DNA from: Merdivicinus sp050943495
GTDB lineage: Bacteria > Bacillota > Clostridia > Oscillospirales > Ruminococcaceae
Length of the DNA: 64,000 bases
Assembly (NCBI GenBank): GCA_050943495.1
Contig: JBMNPH010000009.1
Location: forward strand, 41,443 to 105,442
Reading direction: 5' to 3'
Of this stretch, positions 13,327 to 23,255 are shown piece after piece; the first letter of the stretch is position 1, and the number at the start of each line of letters is the position of its first letter. The translations under genes and the position numbers were made by a program. Below the pieces are notes generated by a model, which was given only the letters and a program-made list of their open reading frames with translations, searched no databases and was not told the origin of the DNA.

Positions 13327-15294
13327 TTACTTGTTTTCGTCGTTCTCTGCCGGATCCGATTCCCCTCCGTCAAAGGGATTCGGATCAGTTTCCAACGCTT
13401 CCGCAGCAGCAGCTGAGGTATCCAATGCCTCCGCGCCGCCCGCAGCCGGTGCATGATAATCCAACTCGCCCTTCATCAGCTTTTCAAAGGTCGCGCCGTC
13501 AATCTTCTCGTGCTCGATCAGATAGGCCGCCACCAGATGCAGCTGATCCATGTGAGCCGTCAGCAGATCCTTGACCGTCTCATAGCCGGTATCAATGATA
13601 TCCCGAACTTCGCTATCAATTTCAGCCGCCACATTTTCCGAATAGTCGCGGATGTGGTTGAAATCCCGGCCGAGGAAGGGTTCGCCCTCATCCTGCCCGT
13701 AGACAACCGGTCCCAACTTTTCGCTGAATCCGTAACGGGTTACCATGCTCTTGGCCAGCTTGGTCGCCCGCTCGAGGTCGTTGGATGCACCGGTGGAAAT
13801 ATCGTCCAGCACCAGCGACTCGGCAACCCGGCCACCTAGCAGGGTAACAATTTCCTCCCGCATTTCCTTGCGGGACATATAACTGCGGTCATGTTCCGGC
13901 AGCGACAGCGTATAACCGCCCGCCATGCCGCGTGGGATAATCGAGACTTCGTGAACCGGATCCTGCGTCTCGCTGTAATAGGTCGCCACGGCATGCCCGC
14001 CTTCGTGGTAGGCTGTCAGGCGCTTTTCCTTCTCGGATACCACCTTGGACTTCTTCTCCGGGCCGGCTACAACCTTGATGGTCGCCTCTTCGATGTCCTT
14101 TTCGGTGATCGCCTTGCGTCCCTTGCGGGCTGCCAGCAGAGCTGCCTCATTCATCAGGTTTTCCAGATCCGCGCCGGTAAAGCCGGCAGTCGACTTCGCA
14201 ACAATGCTCAAATCGACATCAAAGCCGAGCGGCTTATTGCGGGAGTGAACTTTCAGAATCTCCTCACGGCCTTTGACGTCCGGATAATTGACGACAATCT
14301 GCCGGTCAAAACGGCCGGGACGCAGCAGCGCCGGGTCGAGGATATCCCGCCGGTTGGTCGCCGCGATGACGATGACGCCTTCATTCGCGCCAAAACCATC
14401 CATCTCAACCAGCAGCTGGTTCAGCGTCTGTTCACGCTCATCGTGTCCGCCGCCCAAGCCTGCGCCGCGGTGACGGCCGACTGCGTCGATTTCATCGATG
14501 AAAATAATCGACGGGGAGTTCTTTTTCGCCTGCTCGAACAGGTCGCGCACACGCGATGCACCGACACCGACGAACATTTCCACAAAGTCCGAACCCGAAA
14601 TCGAGAAAAACGGCACGCCGGCTTCTCCTGCCACAGCACGCGCCAGCAGCGTTTTACCGGTACCGGGAGGGCCCAGCAACAGCACGCCTTTGGGGATGCG
14701 GGCGCCCAATTCGTTGAACTTCCGCGGATTTTTCAAGAACTCGACGATCTCTGCCAGTTCTTCCTTCTCCTCGTCCGCGCCGGCAACCTCCGCAAAGGTC
14801 GTCTTTTTGCCGTTCTGGACCGGATTTTTCATATTCGCTTTGCCAAACTGGTTGATCTTTCCGCCGCCGTTGGCCTGCTTGAACATAAAATACCACAGCA
14901 GCGCCATGCCGCCGATCATGATGATATACGGCACAAAGCTCAGAAGCCAGGTGTTATCGGTCGCCGGAATCAAATCATATTCCAGACGACTGTCCGGATG
15001 CTGTTCGTTGTATTCGGTCAGTGAACTGTCAATCTGCTCGAGGAACAGTCCCACGCTCGGAACCCGGTACGACACCTGTCGTTCCTGTCCCTCCACCTGC
15101 ATCTGCAGCTCACCACTGCCGACATCCAGGCTGAACTTCTGCACCTTCTGATCTTCAAACAGATACAGAATCTCAGAATACGTATAGGTCTTGCCGGGCG
15201 GGGTCAGCATCCGCATGAACATCGTCGACATGAACAGCAGGCCTACAACGACCACTGCCAGCAAAATAAAAGAACCGGTACGCTTTTTTTGCAA
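13327..15294 (-). CDS. ftsH: ATP-dependent zinc metalloprotease FtsH
   Basis: A membrane-anchored AAA protease degrading misassembled membrane proteins and regulatory substrates. The 655-aa protein has two transmembrane segments (about residues 8-28 and 116-138) bracketing the extracytoplasmic domain. It has Walker A GPPGTGKT (208-215), Walker B IIFIDEIDAVG, the second region of homology NRRDILDPALLRPGRFDR, and the zinc site HEGGH (family norm HEAGH). The C-terminal tail is acidic and Ala-rich. It is the last gene of dnaB-tilS-hpt-ftsH; tilS-hpt-ftsH is a classic Firmicutes order. Confidence 0.97.
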   Translation of the reverse strand: MQKKRTGSFILLAVVVVGLLFMSTMFMRMLTPPGKTYTYSEILYLFEDQKVQKFSLDVGSGELQMQVEGQERQVSYRVPSVGLFLEQIDSSLTEYNEQHPDSRLEYDLIPATDNTWLLSFVPYIIMIGGMALLWYFMFKQANGGGKINQFGKANMKNPVQNGKKTTFAEVAGADEEKEELAEIVEFLKNPRKFNELGARIPKGVLLLGPPGTGKTLLARAVAGEAGVPFFSISGSDFVEMFVGVGASRVRDLFEQAKKNSPSIIFIDEIDAVGRHRGAGLGGGHDEREQTLNQLLVEMDGFGANEGVIVIAATNRRDILDPALLRPGRFDRQIVVNYPDVKGREEILKVHSRNKPLGFDVDLSIVAKSTAGFTGADLENLMNEAALLAARKGRKAITEKDIEEATIKVVAGPEKKSKVVSEKEKRLTAYHEGGHAVATYYSETQDPVHEVSIIPRGMAGGYTLSLPEHDRSYMSRKEMREEIVTLLGGRVAESLVLDDISTGASNDLERATKLAKSMVTRYGFSEKLGPVVYGQDEGEPFLGRDFNHIRDYSENVAAEIDSEVRDIIDTGYETVKDLLTAHMDQLHLVAAYLIEHEKIDGATFEKLMKGELDYHAPAAGGAEALDTSAAAAEALETDPNPFDGGESDPAENDENK

Positions 15295-15341
15295 TCCAAA
15301 TCACTCCATTCGGTATTTTTTATATTAAAAGTACATATTGT

Positions 15342-15887
15342 TTATTTTCCGCCGTAAACTTCCGGTTTCAGAACGCCGATATACGGCAGGTTGCGGTATT
15401 TTTCATCGTAATCCAGACCATAACCCACTACAAATTTATCCGGGATCACAAAGCCGCTATAATCCGGAGTCAGCGGCGCAGTCCGGCGTTCCGGCTTGTC
15501 GAGCAGGGTCGCAATCCGAATGGAGGCGGTCCCGCGGTCCGAAAGCATCTTAGTAATATAATGCAGCGTCTTGCCGCTGTCGAGGATATCCTCAACAATC
15601 AGCAGATCCTTGCCGTGCAGGTCGATGTCCAAATCCTTGATGATCTTGACAACGCCGCTCGACTTGGTGCCCGAGCCGTAGCTGGATACACACATGAAAT
15701 CAATGGTGCAGGGCAGGTCAATTGCCCGCATAAGATCTGCCATAAAAATGACCGAGCCTTTCAGAATGCTGACCATCAGCAAATTCTTGCCGGCATAATC
15801 CTTGGTAATCTGCGCGCCCAGTTCCTGAACTTTGGCTTTGAGTTCTTCCTCGCTCACCAAAACGCGCTCAATATCTTTCTCCATCAT
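15342..15887 (-). CDS. hpt: hypoxanthine phosphoribosyltransferase
   Basis: Salvages hypoxanthine (and guanine) to nucleotides using PRPP. The 181-aa protein has the PRPP-binding motif LLIVEDILDSGKTLHYI and the substrate region DKFVVGYGLDYDEKYRNLPYIG, typical of Hpt/HprT. The start overlaps the tilS stop (ATGA), with a second ATG one codon later and AAGGAG upstream. Translation is therefore coupled to tilS. Confidence 0.96.
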   Translation of the reverse strand: MMEKDIERVLVSEEELKAKVQELGAQITKDYAGKNLLMVSILKGSVIFMADLMRAIDLPCTIDFMCVSSYGSGTKSSGVVKIIKDLDIDLHGKDLLIVEDILDSGKTLHYITKMLSDRGTASIRIATLLDKPERRTAPLTPDYSGFVIPDKFVVGYGLDYDEKYRNLPYIGVLKPEVYGGK

Positions 15888-17284
15888 TGCAAATTGGTCT
15901 CCTTCCCTGTTGCCCGTACCAGCAAAAGCAGCCGCTCTGTTCCGGGATGCGGGAGATTTCGTTCCGCCGGGCCGATATATTCCGCCCAGACGACCCCTTC
16001 CCCATCCGAAACGACCATTGCATTCTGCCGCTCCTGTCCGGATAATCCGGAGGCACTGTACAATTTTTTTAAAAGCCGGGCGCCGGTTCTCCCTTTCAGG
16101 CGGATTTGATCGCCCGTCATCCGGTGCCGGAATTTAAGTCTCCCAATTATTGTATCATAATCCAGCGAAAAAATTAAGTCGGAATTATAAATTTTTTTGT
16201 TTTTTTGGAAATTCGCCGCATTTTCCTGCAAAAGGCCTGCGCAGCCGCCGTCCGGTAATGTAATTTCCGCGACAATGCGGCCGGGATTCCACTCCTGTGG
16301 AAGTTCGATCTCCCATTCAAAGGGAATTTCCTTCGGATGCTGGGGCTCGACCTGCATCCACCCCCGCCGGACAGTCAGCTGAAGGTCTCCGGGCAGGTTC
16401 AAAGCGCCGGATGGCTGTTTTGCCAGCTTCACCGCTGCCGACAGCAGCGCAAAGTCCGCCGGAATCCTCTTTTCGCCGAGAAAAAAGCCCATTGCCCGCA
16501 CCGCCATGCTCGGATGCGCCGCTGCAATGGCCGCCGCCGACAGTTTTCCATTCGACAGCGCCTCGGCATATAAACATTCTGCCTGCTGTTCCAGATACTC
16601 CCGGTCCGCCGTGAGGCTCTCCGCCAGCTGTCCGGCGTGGCGTTCTGCTCCGGCATTGACCTGCTTTAAGGCGGGAATGACCTTCTGCCGGATCCGGTTG
16701 CGCGCATAATGCGGGTCGGCATTGGTCGAATCCTGCACAAACGGCACGCCGCGGCGGGTACAGTATTCTTCGACTTCGGCGCGGGTACAGTCCAGCATCG
16801 GCCGGACAATCGCCCCCCGCCGTTCCGGAATCCCGCACAATCCCGCCAGACCGGTCCCCCGCGCCAGCCGGAACAGCATCGTCTCCAGCTGGTCGGAAAG
16901 GGTATGCGCCGTCGCAAGGAGAACTCCTTCTCCCAGCTTTTGCCGGGTTTCCTCCAGAAAGTCATACCGCAATCGGCGGCCGCATTCCTCTTCGCCTTCG
17001 CCGGATGCCGCCGCTTCCGCCCGGACATCTGCCCGCCCGGAATAGAACGGAATCCCGTGCGCCGCACAGAATTCCCGCACAAACGCCTCATCCCGCTCGC
17101 TTTCCGCGCCCCGCAGGCAGTGATTGAAATGCCCTGCCGATACCCGGACGCCGCTTTCCAGCAAAAAATGCAGCAATGCCATCGAATCAGCACCGCCGGA
17201 CACCGCCGCCAGCACCGGATGATTTTCGACAAGTCCCAGCCGGAACTTCTCTTCCAGCGGCAGACGGCTGCGTTTATGGCTCAT
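15884..17284 (-). CDS. tilS: tRNA(Ile)-lysidine synthase TilS
   Basis: Converts C34 of the CAU-anticodon isoleucine tRNA to lysidine so that it reads AUA. The 466-aa protein has the PP-loop SGGADS (residues 29-34), the motifs GHFNHCLRGAESERDEAF and ATAHTLSDQLETML, and a full C-terminal tRNA-binding region. The start used is ATG 17284, which overlaps the dnaB end by 11 bases and has GGAG upstream; the long open frame further upstream overlaps dnaB and is not genuine. The upstream neighbour is dnaB and the downstream one is hpt. Confidence 0.95.
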   Translation of the reverse strand: MSHKRSRLPLEEKFRLGLVENHPVLAAVSGGADSMALLHFLLESGVRVSAGHFNHCLRGAESERDEAFVREFCAAHGIPFYSGRADVRAEAAASGEGEEECGRRLRYDFLEETRQKLGEGVLLATAHTLSDQLETMLFRLARGTGLAGLCGIPERRGAIVRPMLDCTRAEVEEYCTRRGVPFVQDSTNADPHYARNRIRQKVIPALKQVNAGAERHAGQLAESLTADREYLEQQAECLYAEALSNGKLSAAAIAAAHPSMAVRAMGFFLGEKRIPADFALLSAAVKLAKQPSGALNLPGDLQLTVRRGWMQVEPQHPKEIPFEWEIELPQEWNPGRIVAEITLPDGGCAGLLQENAANFQKNKKIYNSDLIFSLDYDTIIGRLKFRHRMTGDQIRLKGRTGARLLKKLYSASGLSGQERQNAMVVSDGEGVVWAEYIGPAERNLPHPGTERLLLLVRATGKETNLQ

Positions 17285-18635
17285 CGCGGTACAGCTCCAC
17301 ATTGGTAAATCGGGTGTATTCGCCCTGCCAGCCGAGCGTGACATCGCCGGTCGAGCCGTGACGGTTTTTCGCCACGATGCAGACCGCCGTATTCGGATTG
17401 GCCGGCTCGGAATTTTCATCGTCGTTGTAATACGCTTCCCGGAACAGGAACAGCACGCTGTCGGCGTCCTGCTCGATGGATCCGGATTCACGCAGGTCGG
17501 AAAGCATCGGGCGGTGCCCCTGCCGCTGTTCCGCTGCACGCGAAAGCTGGGACAGGCAGATGACCGGGACGTTCAGTTCCTTTGCCATGACCTTGAGGCT
17601 TCGGGTAATCATCGAAACCTCCTGCACCCGGTTTTCGATCCGCGAGCCGGATCCCATCAGCTGCAGATAGTCAATGACGATCAATCCCAGATTGTGCAGC
17701 CGCCGCAGCTTGGCCTTCATCTGCGAAACGGTCAGACCCGCCGAATCATCCAGATAGATCTTGGTCGCGCTCAGCCGCTGCGCCGATACCGCCAGCCGCG
17801 ACCATTCCTCGGTATCCAGATGGCCGGTCCGAAGCTTGTCGCTCGTGATCGTGGCGTCTGCGCAGAGCATACGCGAGACCAGCTGCGGATTGGACATTTC
17901 CAGCGAAAATACTGCCACTTCGACATCGTTTTTCAGCGCGACATTTGCCGCGATATTCAGCGCAAAGGCGCTCTTTCCCATACCAGGACGGGCCGCCACC
18001 AAAATCAGGTCCGATTTGTTGAGGCCCGAAATCATGGCGTCCAGCCCGATAAATCCGGACGGAATACCGGTATAACGACTGTCCGCCCGGGAATGCATTT
18101 GATAGATGTTGTCGTAGACGCCGATGATGACATCGCTGATCGGCTGCAAATCCGAGGTCTGGCGCCCCTGCCGGATGTCGTAGATCTTCTGTTCCGCCGC
18201 GTCCAGCAGATCATTGGCGTCACCATCCCCCTCCCGCACTGAGGCCGCAATATCCGTCGCGGTGCTCAGCAGATTGCGCAGGTAATACTTCTCCACTACA
18301 ATCTCGCAGTACTGCGGCAGATTGACGATGGTCGGCACCATCTCCATCAGGTGCAGCAAATAGGTTTTGGCGCTTTCGTCCGTCTCAAAGACCGATGCGC
18401 GCACTGCCTCCTCGAGCAGAGTGACAAAGTCGATGGGCCGGGACTCGCTGAACATCTGGATCATTAGGGCGTACAGTTCCTGATGCGCCTTGGTGTAAAA
18501 GACAGCCGGCGATTTGATGGTATTCATCACATCCGGCAACTTCTCCGGATCAATGAGAATGGAACCCAGTACCGATTGCTCGGCCTCCAGGCTGTAAGGC
18601 AGATTCTGCCCATATTCGTTGATTGCTTCGTCCAA
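17274..18635 (-). CDS. dnaB: replicative DNA helicase DnaB
   Basis: The hexameric fork helicase (DnaC in B. subtilis naming). The 453-aa protein has the N-terminal collar domain (PYSLEAEQSVLGSIL) and a RecA-like C-terminal domain with Walker A ARPGMGKSA, Walker B GLIVIDYLQLM and the DnaB motifs VICLSQLSRAAEQR and DLRESGSIEQDAD. The start is taken as TTG 18635, six bases after GGAGGG; upstream in-frame ATG and GTG codons are placed too close to or before that site. No intein is present. A terminator-like hairpin separates it from rplI. Confidence 0.96.
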   Translation of the reverse strand: MDEAINEYGQNLPYSLEAEQSVLGSILIDPEKLPDVMNTIKSPAVFYTKAHQELYALMIQMFSESRPIDFVTLLEEAVRASVFETDESAKTYLLHLMEMVPTIVNLPQYCEIVVEKYYLRNLLSTATDIAASVREGDGDANDLLDAAEQKIYDIRQGRQTSDLQPISDVIIGVYDNIYQMHSRADSRYTGIPSGFIGLDAMISGLNKSDLILVAARPGMGKSAFALNIAANVALKNDVEVAVFSLEMSNPQLVSRMLCADATITSDKLRTGHLDTEEWSRLAVSAQRLSATKIYLDDSAGLTVSQMKAKLRRLHNLGLIVIDYLQLMGSGSRIENRVQEVSMITRSLKVMAKELNVPVICLSQLSRAAEQRQGHRPMLSDLRESGSIEQDADSVLFLFREAYYNDDENSEPANPNTAVCIVAKNRHGSTGDVTLGWQGEYTRFTNVELYRDEP

Positions 18636-18663
18636 CACAGACCCTCCATTCCGGCCGATCATA

Positions 18664-18692
18664 GGAAAAAAGGGCGGTATCCGAAACCGCCC
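18664..18692 (-). terminator. terminator between rplI and dnaB
   Basis: Minus-strand stem 18686-18692 with 18672-18678, then a run of Ts. It would end most gdpP-rplI transcripts before dnaB. Confidence 0.8.
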
Positions 18693-18715
18693 CGCAGTTT
18701 GTTCAGATTCCGGCC

Positions 18716-19162
18716 TCAGGCTTCCTTGACAACTACTTTCATCTCGGCTACTACGCCGTTATGCAGCTTCAAATCAAAGGAAAATGTCCCAAATGCCTTG
18801 ATTTCTCCGTTCAGAGTGATCTTCTTCTTGTCAATGTCCAGCTTGTACTCGTTTTTGAGCGCCGCCGCGATTTCCTTAGAAGTTACCGCCCCGAACAGAC
18901 GTCCGCCGGTGCCGGCCTTGGCAAGGACGGTCACGCTCTTGCCGTTCAAACGGTCCCGGTTTGCCTTAGCGGCGTCCAGTTCCACCTGCGCATGATGCGC
19001 CTTGGCAGCGTCCTGCGTTTTTTTGTTATTAATGGCTGTTGCAGTCGCCTCGATCGCCAGCCCCTTCTTCAGCAGGCAGTTGCGCGCATAGCTGTCCGCA
19101 ACCTCCACCAGATCGCCCTTTTTGCCGCTTCCCTTCACATCTTCGGTCAGTATTACCTTCAT
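18716..19162 (-). CDS. rplI: 50S ribosomal protein L9
   Basis: A 148-aa protein with the L9 N-terminal signature MKVILTEDVKGSGKKGDLVEV..YARNCLLKKGLA, a long connecting helix and the C-terminal rRNA-binding domain (GGRLFGAVTSKEIA). Its length equals the family norm. It lies 19 bases after gdpP, the usual Firmicutes order gdpP-rplI-dnaB. Confidence 0.98.
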   Translation of the reverse strand: MKVILTEDVKGSGKKGDLVEVADSYARNCLLKKGLAIEATATAINNKKTQDAAKAHHAQVELDAAKANRDRLNGKSVTVLAKAGTGGRLFGAVTSKEIAAALKNEYKLDIDKKKITLNGEIKAFGTFSFDLKLHNGVVAEMKVVVKEA

Positions 19163-19181
19163 CGTCTATCATCCTTTCCAA

Positions 19182-21149
19182 TTATCCATGTGTTTTATAA
19201 TATTTGTCGATGGCCTCCAGCAGCATCTGCTTGACCTTCTCCATCTCGACGCCCTTAATCTGCGCGCCCGCCATCGTATGATGGCCGCCGCCGCCCAGCG
19301 TCTCCATGATCATCTGCACATTGATAGCCCCCATAGATCGGGCGGAGATACTCACAACTCCTTCGCTTTCATACAAAACAAAGGATCCGTCCACTCCGTC
19401 AATTCCCAGCAATTCATCCGCCGCCTGCGGCGCCACAATCCGCATGTCATCCGACACAAAATTGCTCTCTGCAACCGCACATTTCTTATAAATCTGCGCC
19501 GCCGCCACAATCCGGCTCCGCCGCTGATAGGAATCCATCGTGCTCGAAAACAACTTCCGCACCGTGATGGTATCCGCGCCAATCCGCCGCAGATACGCCG
19601 CTGCCTCAAAGGTCCGCACACCCGTCCGCAGCACAAAATTCCGCGTATCCAGCATGATGCCCGACAAGAGCGCCTGTGCAATAACCGCATTGATGCGGCA
19701 GTTGTCGCCCATGTACTGGATGAGTTCGGTCACCATCTCCGACGCCGACGATGCATACGGCTCGTGATAGAAAATCACAGCGTTGTCGATGTGGTTGACC
19801 ATCTTGCGATGATGGTCGATGACAACCACCGTCTTGCAGCGATTATAAATATCCGCCGACTCCACCAGATTGACGGTGTGAGTATCGCAAATGATGAGCA
19901 ATGTATCCTCGGTAATCGAGAAGAGCGCATCCGACGGGTCGACAAACAGATTGCCGCAGCCCTCGCCGGTCACCATCTCGACCAGAATATTCGCCAGCGT
20001 CTTGTCCCGGTCAATCACGACATCCGCCTGCTTGCCGATGGTCCGGATGGCATAAGCCAGTCCCACCGCCGCGCCGACACAGTCCAAATCTCCGAATTTA
20101 TGCCCCATCACCAGAACCCGGTCGGCATTCTGGATCAGTTCCGACAGCGCATTGGCCACGATACGAGTCTTGACCTTGGTGCGCTTCTCCACGCCCTTGG
20201 AAACGCCGCCGTAAAATTCATACATCGACTGATTTTTGATTGCCGCCTGGTCGCCGCCGCGCCCAAGCGCCATATCCAAAGCCTGACGCGCTGCCGCCTC
20301 ACTCTTGGCAAGGGTCGGCTCCCCGCGCCCGACACCAATGGATAGTGTGACCGGGATATTGCCGTCGGTCTGGATTTTCCGGATCTCGTCGAGAATCTTA
20401 AACCGGCTGTCGATGATCTTTTCCAGATGCTGCTCTTCGACCACCATCAGGAACTTATCCCCGTCAAACCGCTTGATAAAACTGGTCGTCGTCGAACTGA
20501 TAAAATCCTCCAGCGTCGAGTCAATCGCACCCAGAATCCGCGATTTTTCGCTCTCTTTGGCGTGCTGCATGACCTCGCCGTAATTGTCGAGCATGATCAT
20601 CATCACGGACGGGCGTGTTTTTTCATAGAGCTCGGCCTCTTTTTTCAGGCTGGTCATCTCAACAAAATACAACGTGCACAGCTCGGTCGTATTCTCTTTT
20701 TTGAATACTCCGTACACCCGATACCAATTCCCGCAGCAGATAACTTCTTTTCCCTGCGGTGTGCAGAATTCCGCTAAGTCTTCCTTGATGATCTGATTCA
20801 AATTGAAGCCGTACAAATCCTGCTGGTTGACGACCTCTTCCCGGAATTTATCCGAATACCAGATAATCTCCCGATCGCCCGTCACAATCATAATCGGCAG
20901 CGGAAATTCCTGCAAAAAACGCCGCTGGCTGGCTGACAGCTGCGCCATCGCCTTTTGGAGCATGGCATGCACCAGACTCTGCATATGCACCAAATGCCAG
21001 ACAGTAAGCCCACATGCAGCAGCGGCAATCGGAAACGCGATATAGAATGCCAGCGGGCTGATGAAAAACATCATTCCCGCCAGAATGAGCGAAATCGCGG
21101 AAAGAAGAATCAGGCAAGCCAACAGATTGCCCACCCGTTTATTTTTCAT
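19182..21149 (-). CDS. gdpP: cyclic-di-AMP phosphodiesterase GdpP
   Basis: A membrane-bound phosphodiesterase degrading c-di-AMP. The 655-aa protein has two N-terminal transmembrane helices (about 11-30 and 33-55), a PAS-like domain (about 75-160) and a degenerate GGDEF domain (about 175-300). The DHH catalytic domain has MGHKFGDLDCVGAA, ICDTHTV and VVIDHHRK, and the DHHA1 domain ends with ETLGGGGHHTMAGA. All metal-binding residues of the DHH part look intact. It has its own promoter overlapping a 9-bp dyad (21211-21257). Confidence 0.95.
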   Translation of the reverse strand: MKNKRVGNLLACLILLSAISLILAGMMFFISPLAFYIAFPIAAAACGLTVWHLVHMQSLVHAMLQKAMAQLSASQRRFLQEFPLPIMIVTGDREIIWYSDKFREEVVNQQDLYGFNLNQIIKEDLAEFCTPQGKEVICCGNWYRVYGVFKKENTTELCTLYFVEMTSLKKEAELYEKTRPSVMMIMLDNYGEVMQHAKESEKSRILGAIDSTLEDFISSTTTSFIKRFDGDKFLMVVEEQHLEKIIDSRFKILDEIRKIQTDGNIPVTLSIGVGRGEPTLAKSEAAARQALDMALGRGGDQAAIKNQSMYEFYGGVSKGVEKRTKVKTRIVANALSELIQNADRVLVMGHKFGDLDCVGAAVGLAYAIRTIGKQADVVIDRDKTLANILVEMVTGEGCGNLFVDPSDALFSITEDTLLIICDTHTVNLVESADIYNRCKTVVVIDHHRKMVNHIDNAVIFYHEPYASSASEMVTELIQYMGDNCRINAVIAQALLSGIMLDTRNFVLRTGVRTFEAAAYLRRIGADTITVRKLFSSTMDSYQRRSRIVAAAQIYKKCAVAESNFVSDDMRIVAPQAADELLGIDGVDGSFVLYESEGVVSISARSMGAINVQMIMETLGGGGHHTMAGAQIKGVEMEKVKQMLLEAIDKYYKTHG

Positions 21150-21210
21150 AACATTCGGCCCTTTCCTCTCATTTCAAAAGCGACGGCTTGGCCGTCCCTC
21201 CAATATTACT

Positions 21211-21257
21211 ATTATATGATATTTGCCTCACCAATGCAAGTGCGTTGATGAGGCAAA
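21211..21257 (-). promoter_or_regulatory. gdpP promoter embedded in a 9-bp inverted repeat
   Basis: Minus-strand TTGCAT (21234-21239), 17-base spacer and TATAAT (21211-21216). A perfect inverted repeat (arms 21222-21230 and 21249-21257) spans the -35 and part of the spacer. It could be an operator or the 3' end signal of rnj; no T run follows it. Confidence 0.65.
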
Positions 21258-21272
21258 CTGAAAATTTTCCCG

Positions 21273-23255
21273 TTAAATTTCCATGATAATTGGCAGGATC
21301 ATGGGACCGCGTTTTGTTTTCTTATAAATAAACGAAGAGAGGTGATCCTTCATACTGATTTTGAGGGCACTCCATTCCCGGATATTCCGTTCCTGGCAGT
21401 CGTCCAGCACCCGTTTGACAAGCTGGCGGGCTTCTTCCATCAGTTCCTCGGACTCCCGCACGTAGACAAATCCGCGTGATACAATATCCGGGCCCGCCAC
21501 AACGGCACCGGATTCGCTTTCGATGGTCACCACCACAATAATCAAACCGTCCTCTGCCAGATGCTGGCGATCCCGCAGCACAATCGATCCTACATCGCCG
21601 ACTCCGTAGCCGTCGACAAAGACCCGGCCTGCCTCAACCGTGCCGGCCTGCCGCATAGTTTCAGCATCCAGCTCAATCACCTGTCCAATGTCGGTAATCA
21701 GAATGTGATCCGGCGCCATTCCCATATCTTTCGCGATCTGCGCATGCGCCCGCAGGTGCTTATACTCGCCGTGAACCGGGATAAAGAACTTCGGCTTGGT
21801 GACCGAAAGCATCATTTTTAAATCGCCTTGGCAGGCGTGTCCCGAAACATGCACTTCGTACATGGATTTATAAATAACCTCGGCGCCCAGCTTAAGCAGC
21901 TCGTTAATGACCCGGGTCACATGCTTTTCGTTGCCGGGGATCGGCGTCGCCGAAATTATGATATAGTCATTGGCAGTCACGCTGACCTTCCGATGCTCAC
22001 CGGCCGCCATCCGAGATAATGCAGACAACGGTTCCCCTTGGCTGCCGGTTGTACAGATGACAATCCGATTGGCAGGATACCGCCCGATATTGTCAATATC
22101 AATCATGATATCTTTCGGAACCGTCAGGTATCCCAGTTCAATTGCTTTCGCCACCACGTTGATCATACTGCGGCCGGAAACCGCAACTTTGCGGCCAGTC
22201 CGTTCTGCCATATTGACGATCTGCTGGATTCGGTGGATATTGGAGGAAAAGGTTGCAATAATAATCCGGCGGTCTCCTGCCTGTGCAAACAGATTTTCAA
22301 AGGCATATCCCACCTGCCGTTCGCTCTCGGAAAAACCTGGACGTTCGGCATTGGTCGAATCTGCCAGCAGACAGAGCACGCCTTTGCTTCCCAGCTCGGC
22401 AAACCGCGCAATATCAATCGGTTCGCCCTCGATGGGAGTATAATCCACCTTAAAGTCGCCGGTCTGGATAATCACGCCGGCCGGCGTCGTGATGGCAACC
22501 GCCATCGCATCCGGAATGGAGTGATTCACCCGGATAAATTCGACCGACATGCAGCCCAGCTTGATGACATCCCGTGGCTTGACGACATTGAGGTTCGCCT
22601 TGCCCAGCAAGCCGTGTTCCTTAAGCTTGCCCTCGATGAGGCCAATGGTCAGCGCGGCACTGTAAATCGGGATCCCGGTACCCACCTTTTTGAGAAAGTA
22701 TGGGATGGATCCGATGTGGTCCTCATGGCCGTGAGTGATGACCATGCCCCGGATGCGCTCAGCGTTCTTCTCCAGCCAGGAGAAGTCCGGAATGACGATG
22801 TCCACACCCAGCATATCGGCATCCGGAAATCCCATTCCACAGTCGACCAACAGGATGTCCTGCCCGCACTCATAGGCGGTGATATTTTTTCCGATTTCAT
22901 TCAGGCCGCCCAGCGGGATAATACGGACTGTCGGCAATTTTTTCTGTTGTTTTCCCCGACGCGGATGCTGCTGTTTGACAGCCGTTTCTGTATTCCCGGC
23001 CGTCTTGCGTGATGCACTTCGGCGGATCGGCTGTTTCCGGGGAGCAGCAGGCTGCTGTTCCACAACAGCTGATGTTTTTGCTTGTACTGGCTTTTCCACA
23101 TCAGCGGATTTCCGTGCACTCTGCTGCGTACTACGAGTTGTTCTGCGGCGTCCGCCAGTATTTCTGGTTCGTCCAGCTGCCTTCGTATTATCAGAGAGTA
23201 TTGCATCAATGATTTTCATCTCATTGGATTGGTAGTTCTGGTTGTTGTCGTTCAT
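21273..23255 (-). CDS. rnj: ribonuclease J with a long basic N-terminal extension
   Basis: A metallo-beta-lactamase/beta-CASP exo- and endoribonuclease for mRNA decay and rRNA maturation. The 660-aa protein has a roughly 107-residue Arg/Lys/Gln-rich N-terminal extension. The catalytic core follows: IIPLGGLNEIGKN, HGHEDHIG (175-182), FRVNHSIPDA-like IRVNHSIPDAMAVAI, IIIATFSSNIHRIQ, SGHACQGD and FIPVHGEYKHL. The typical RNase J is about 555 aa, so the extension accounts for the extra length. The start ATG 23255 has AAAGGGAAG upstream. A leader of about 340 bases precedes it. Confidence 0.94.
   Translation of the reverse strand: MNDNNQNYQSNEMKIIDAILSDNTKAAGRTRNTGGRRRTTRSTQQSARKSADVEKPVQAKTSAVVEQQPAAPRKQPIRRSASRKTAGNTETAVKQQHPRRGKQQKKLPTVRIIPLGGLNEIGKNITAYECGQDILLVDCGMGFPDADMLGVDIVIPDFSWLEKNAERIRGMVITHGHEDHIGSIPYFLKKVGTGIPIYSAALTIGLIEGKLKEHGLLGKANLNVVKPRDVIKLGCMSVEFIRVNHSIPDAMAVAITTPAGVIIQTGDFKVDYTPIEGEPIDIARFAELGSKGVLCLLADSTNAERPGFSESERQVGYAFENLFAQAGDRRIIIATFSSNIHRIQQIVNMAERTGRKVAVSGRSMINVVAKAIELGYLTVPKDIMIDIDNIGRYPANRIVICTTGSQGEPLSALSRMAAGEHRKVSVTANDYIIISATPIPGNEKHVTRVINELLKLGAEVIYKSMYEVHVSGHACQGDLKMMLSVTKPKFFIPVHGEYKHLRAHAQIAKDMGMAPDHILITDIGQVIELDAETMRQAGTVEAGRVFVDGYGVGDVGSIVLRDRQHLAEDGLIIVVVTIESESGAVVAGPDIVSRGFVYVRESEELMEEARQLVKRVLDDCQERNIREWSALKISMKDHLSSFIYKKTKRGPMILPIIMEI

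Noticed and set aside
13891..15024. Long open frame (377 codons) opposite ftsH
   Set aside because: Antisense shadow of a well-defined FtsH; no motif or start signal supports it.
17358..18242. Long open frame (294 codons) on the strand opposite dnaB
   Set aside because: Shadow of dnaB codon bias. It has no family resemblance and no ribosome site, and the sense frame is a complete DnaB.
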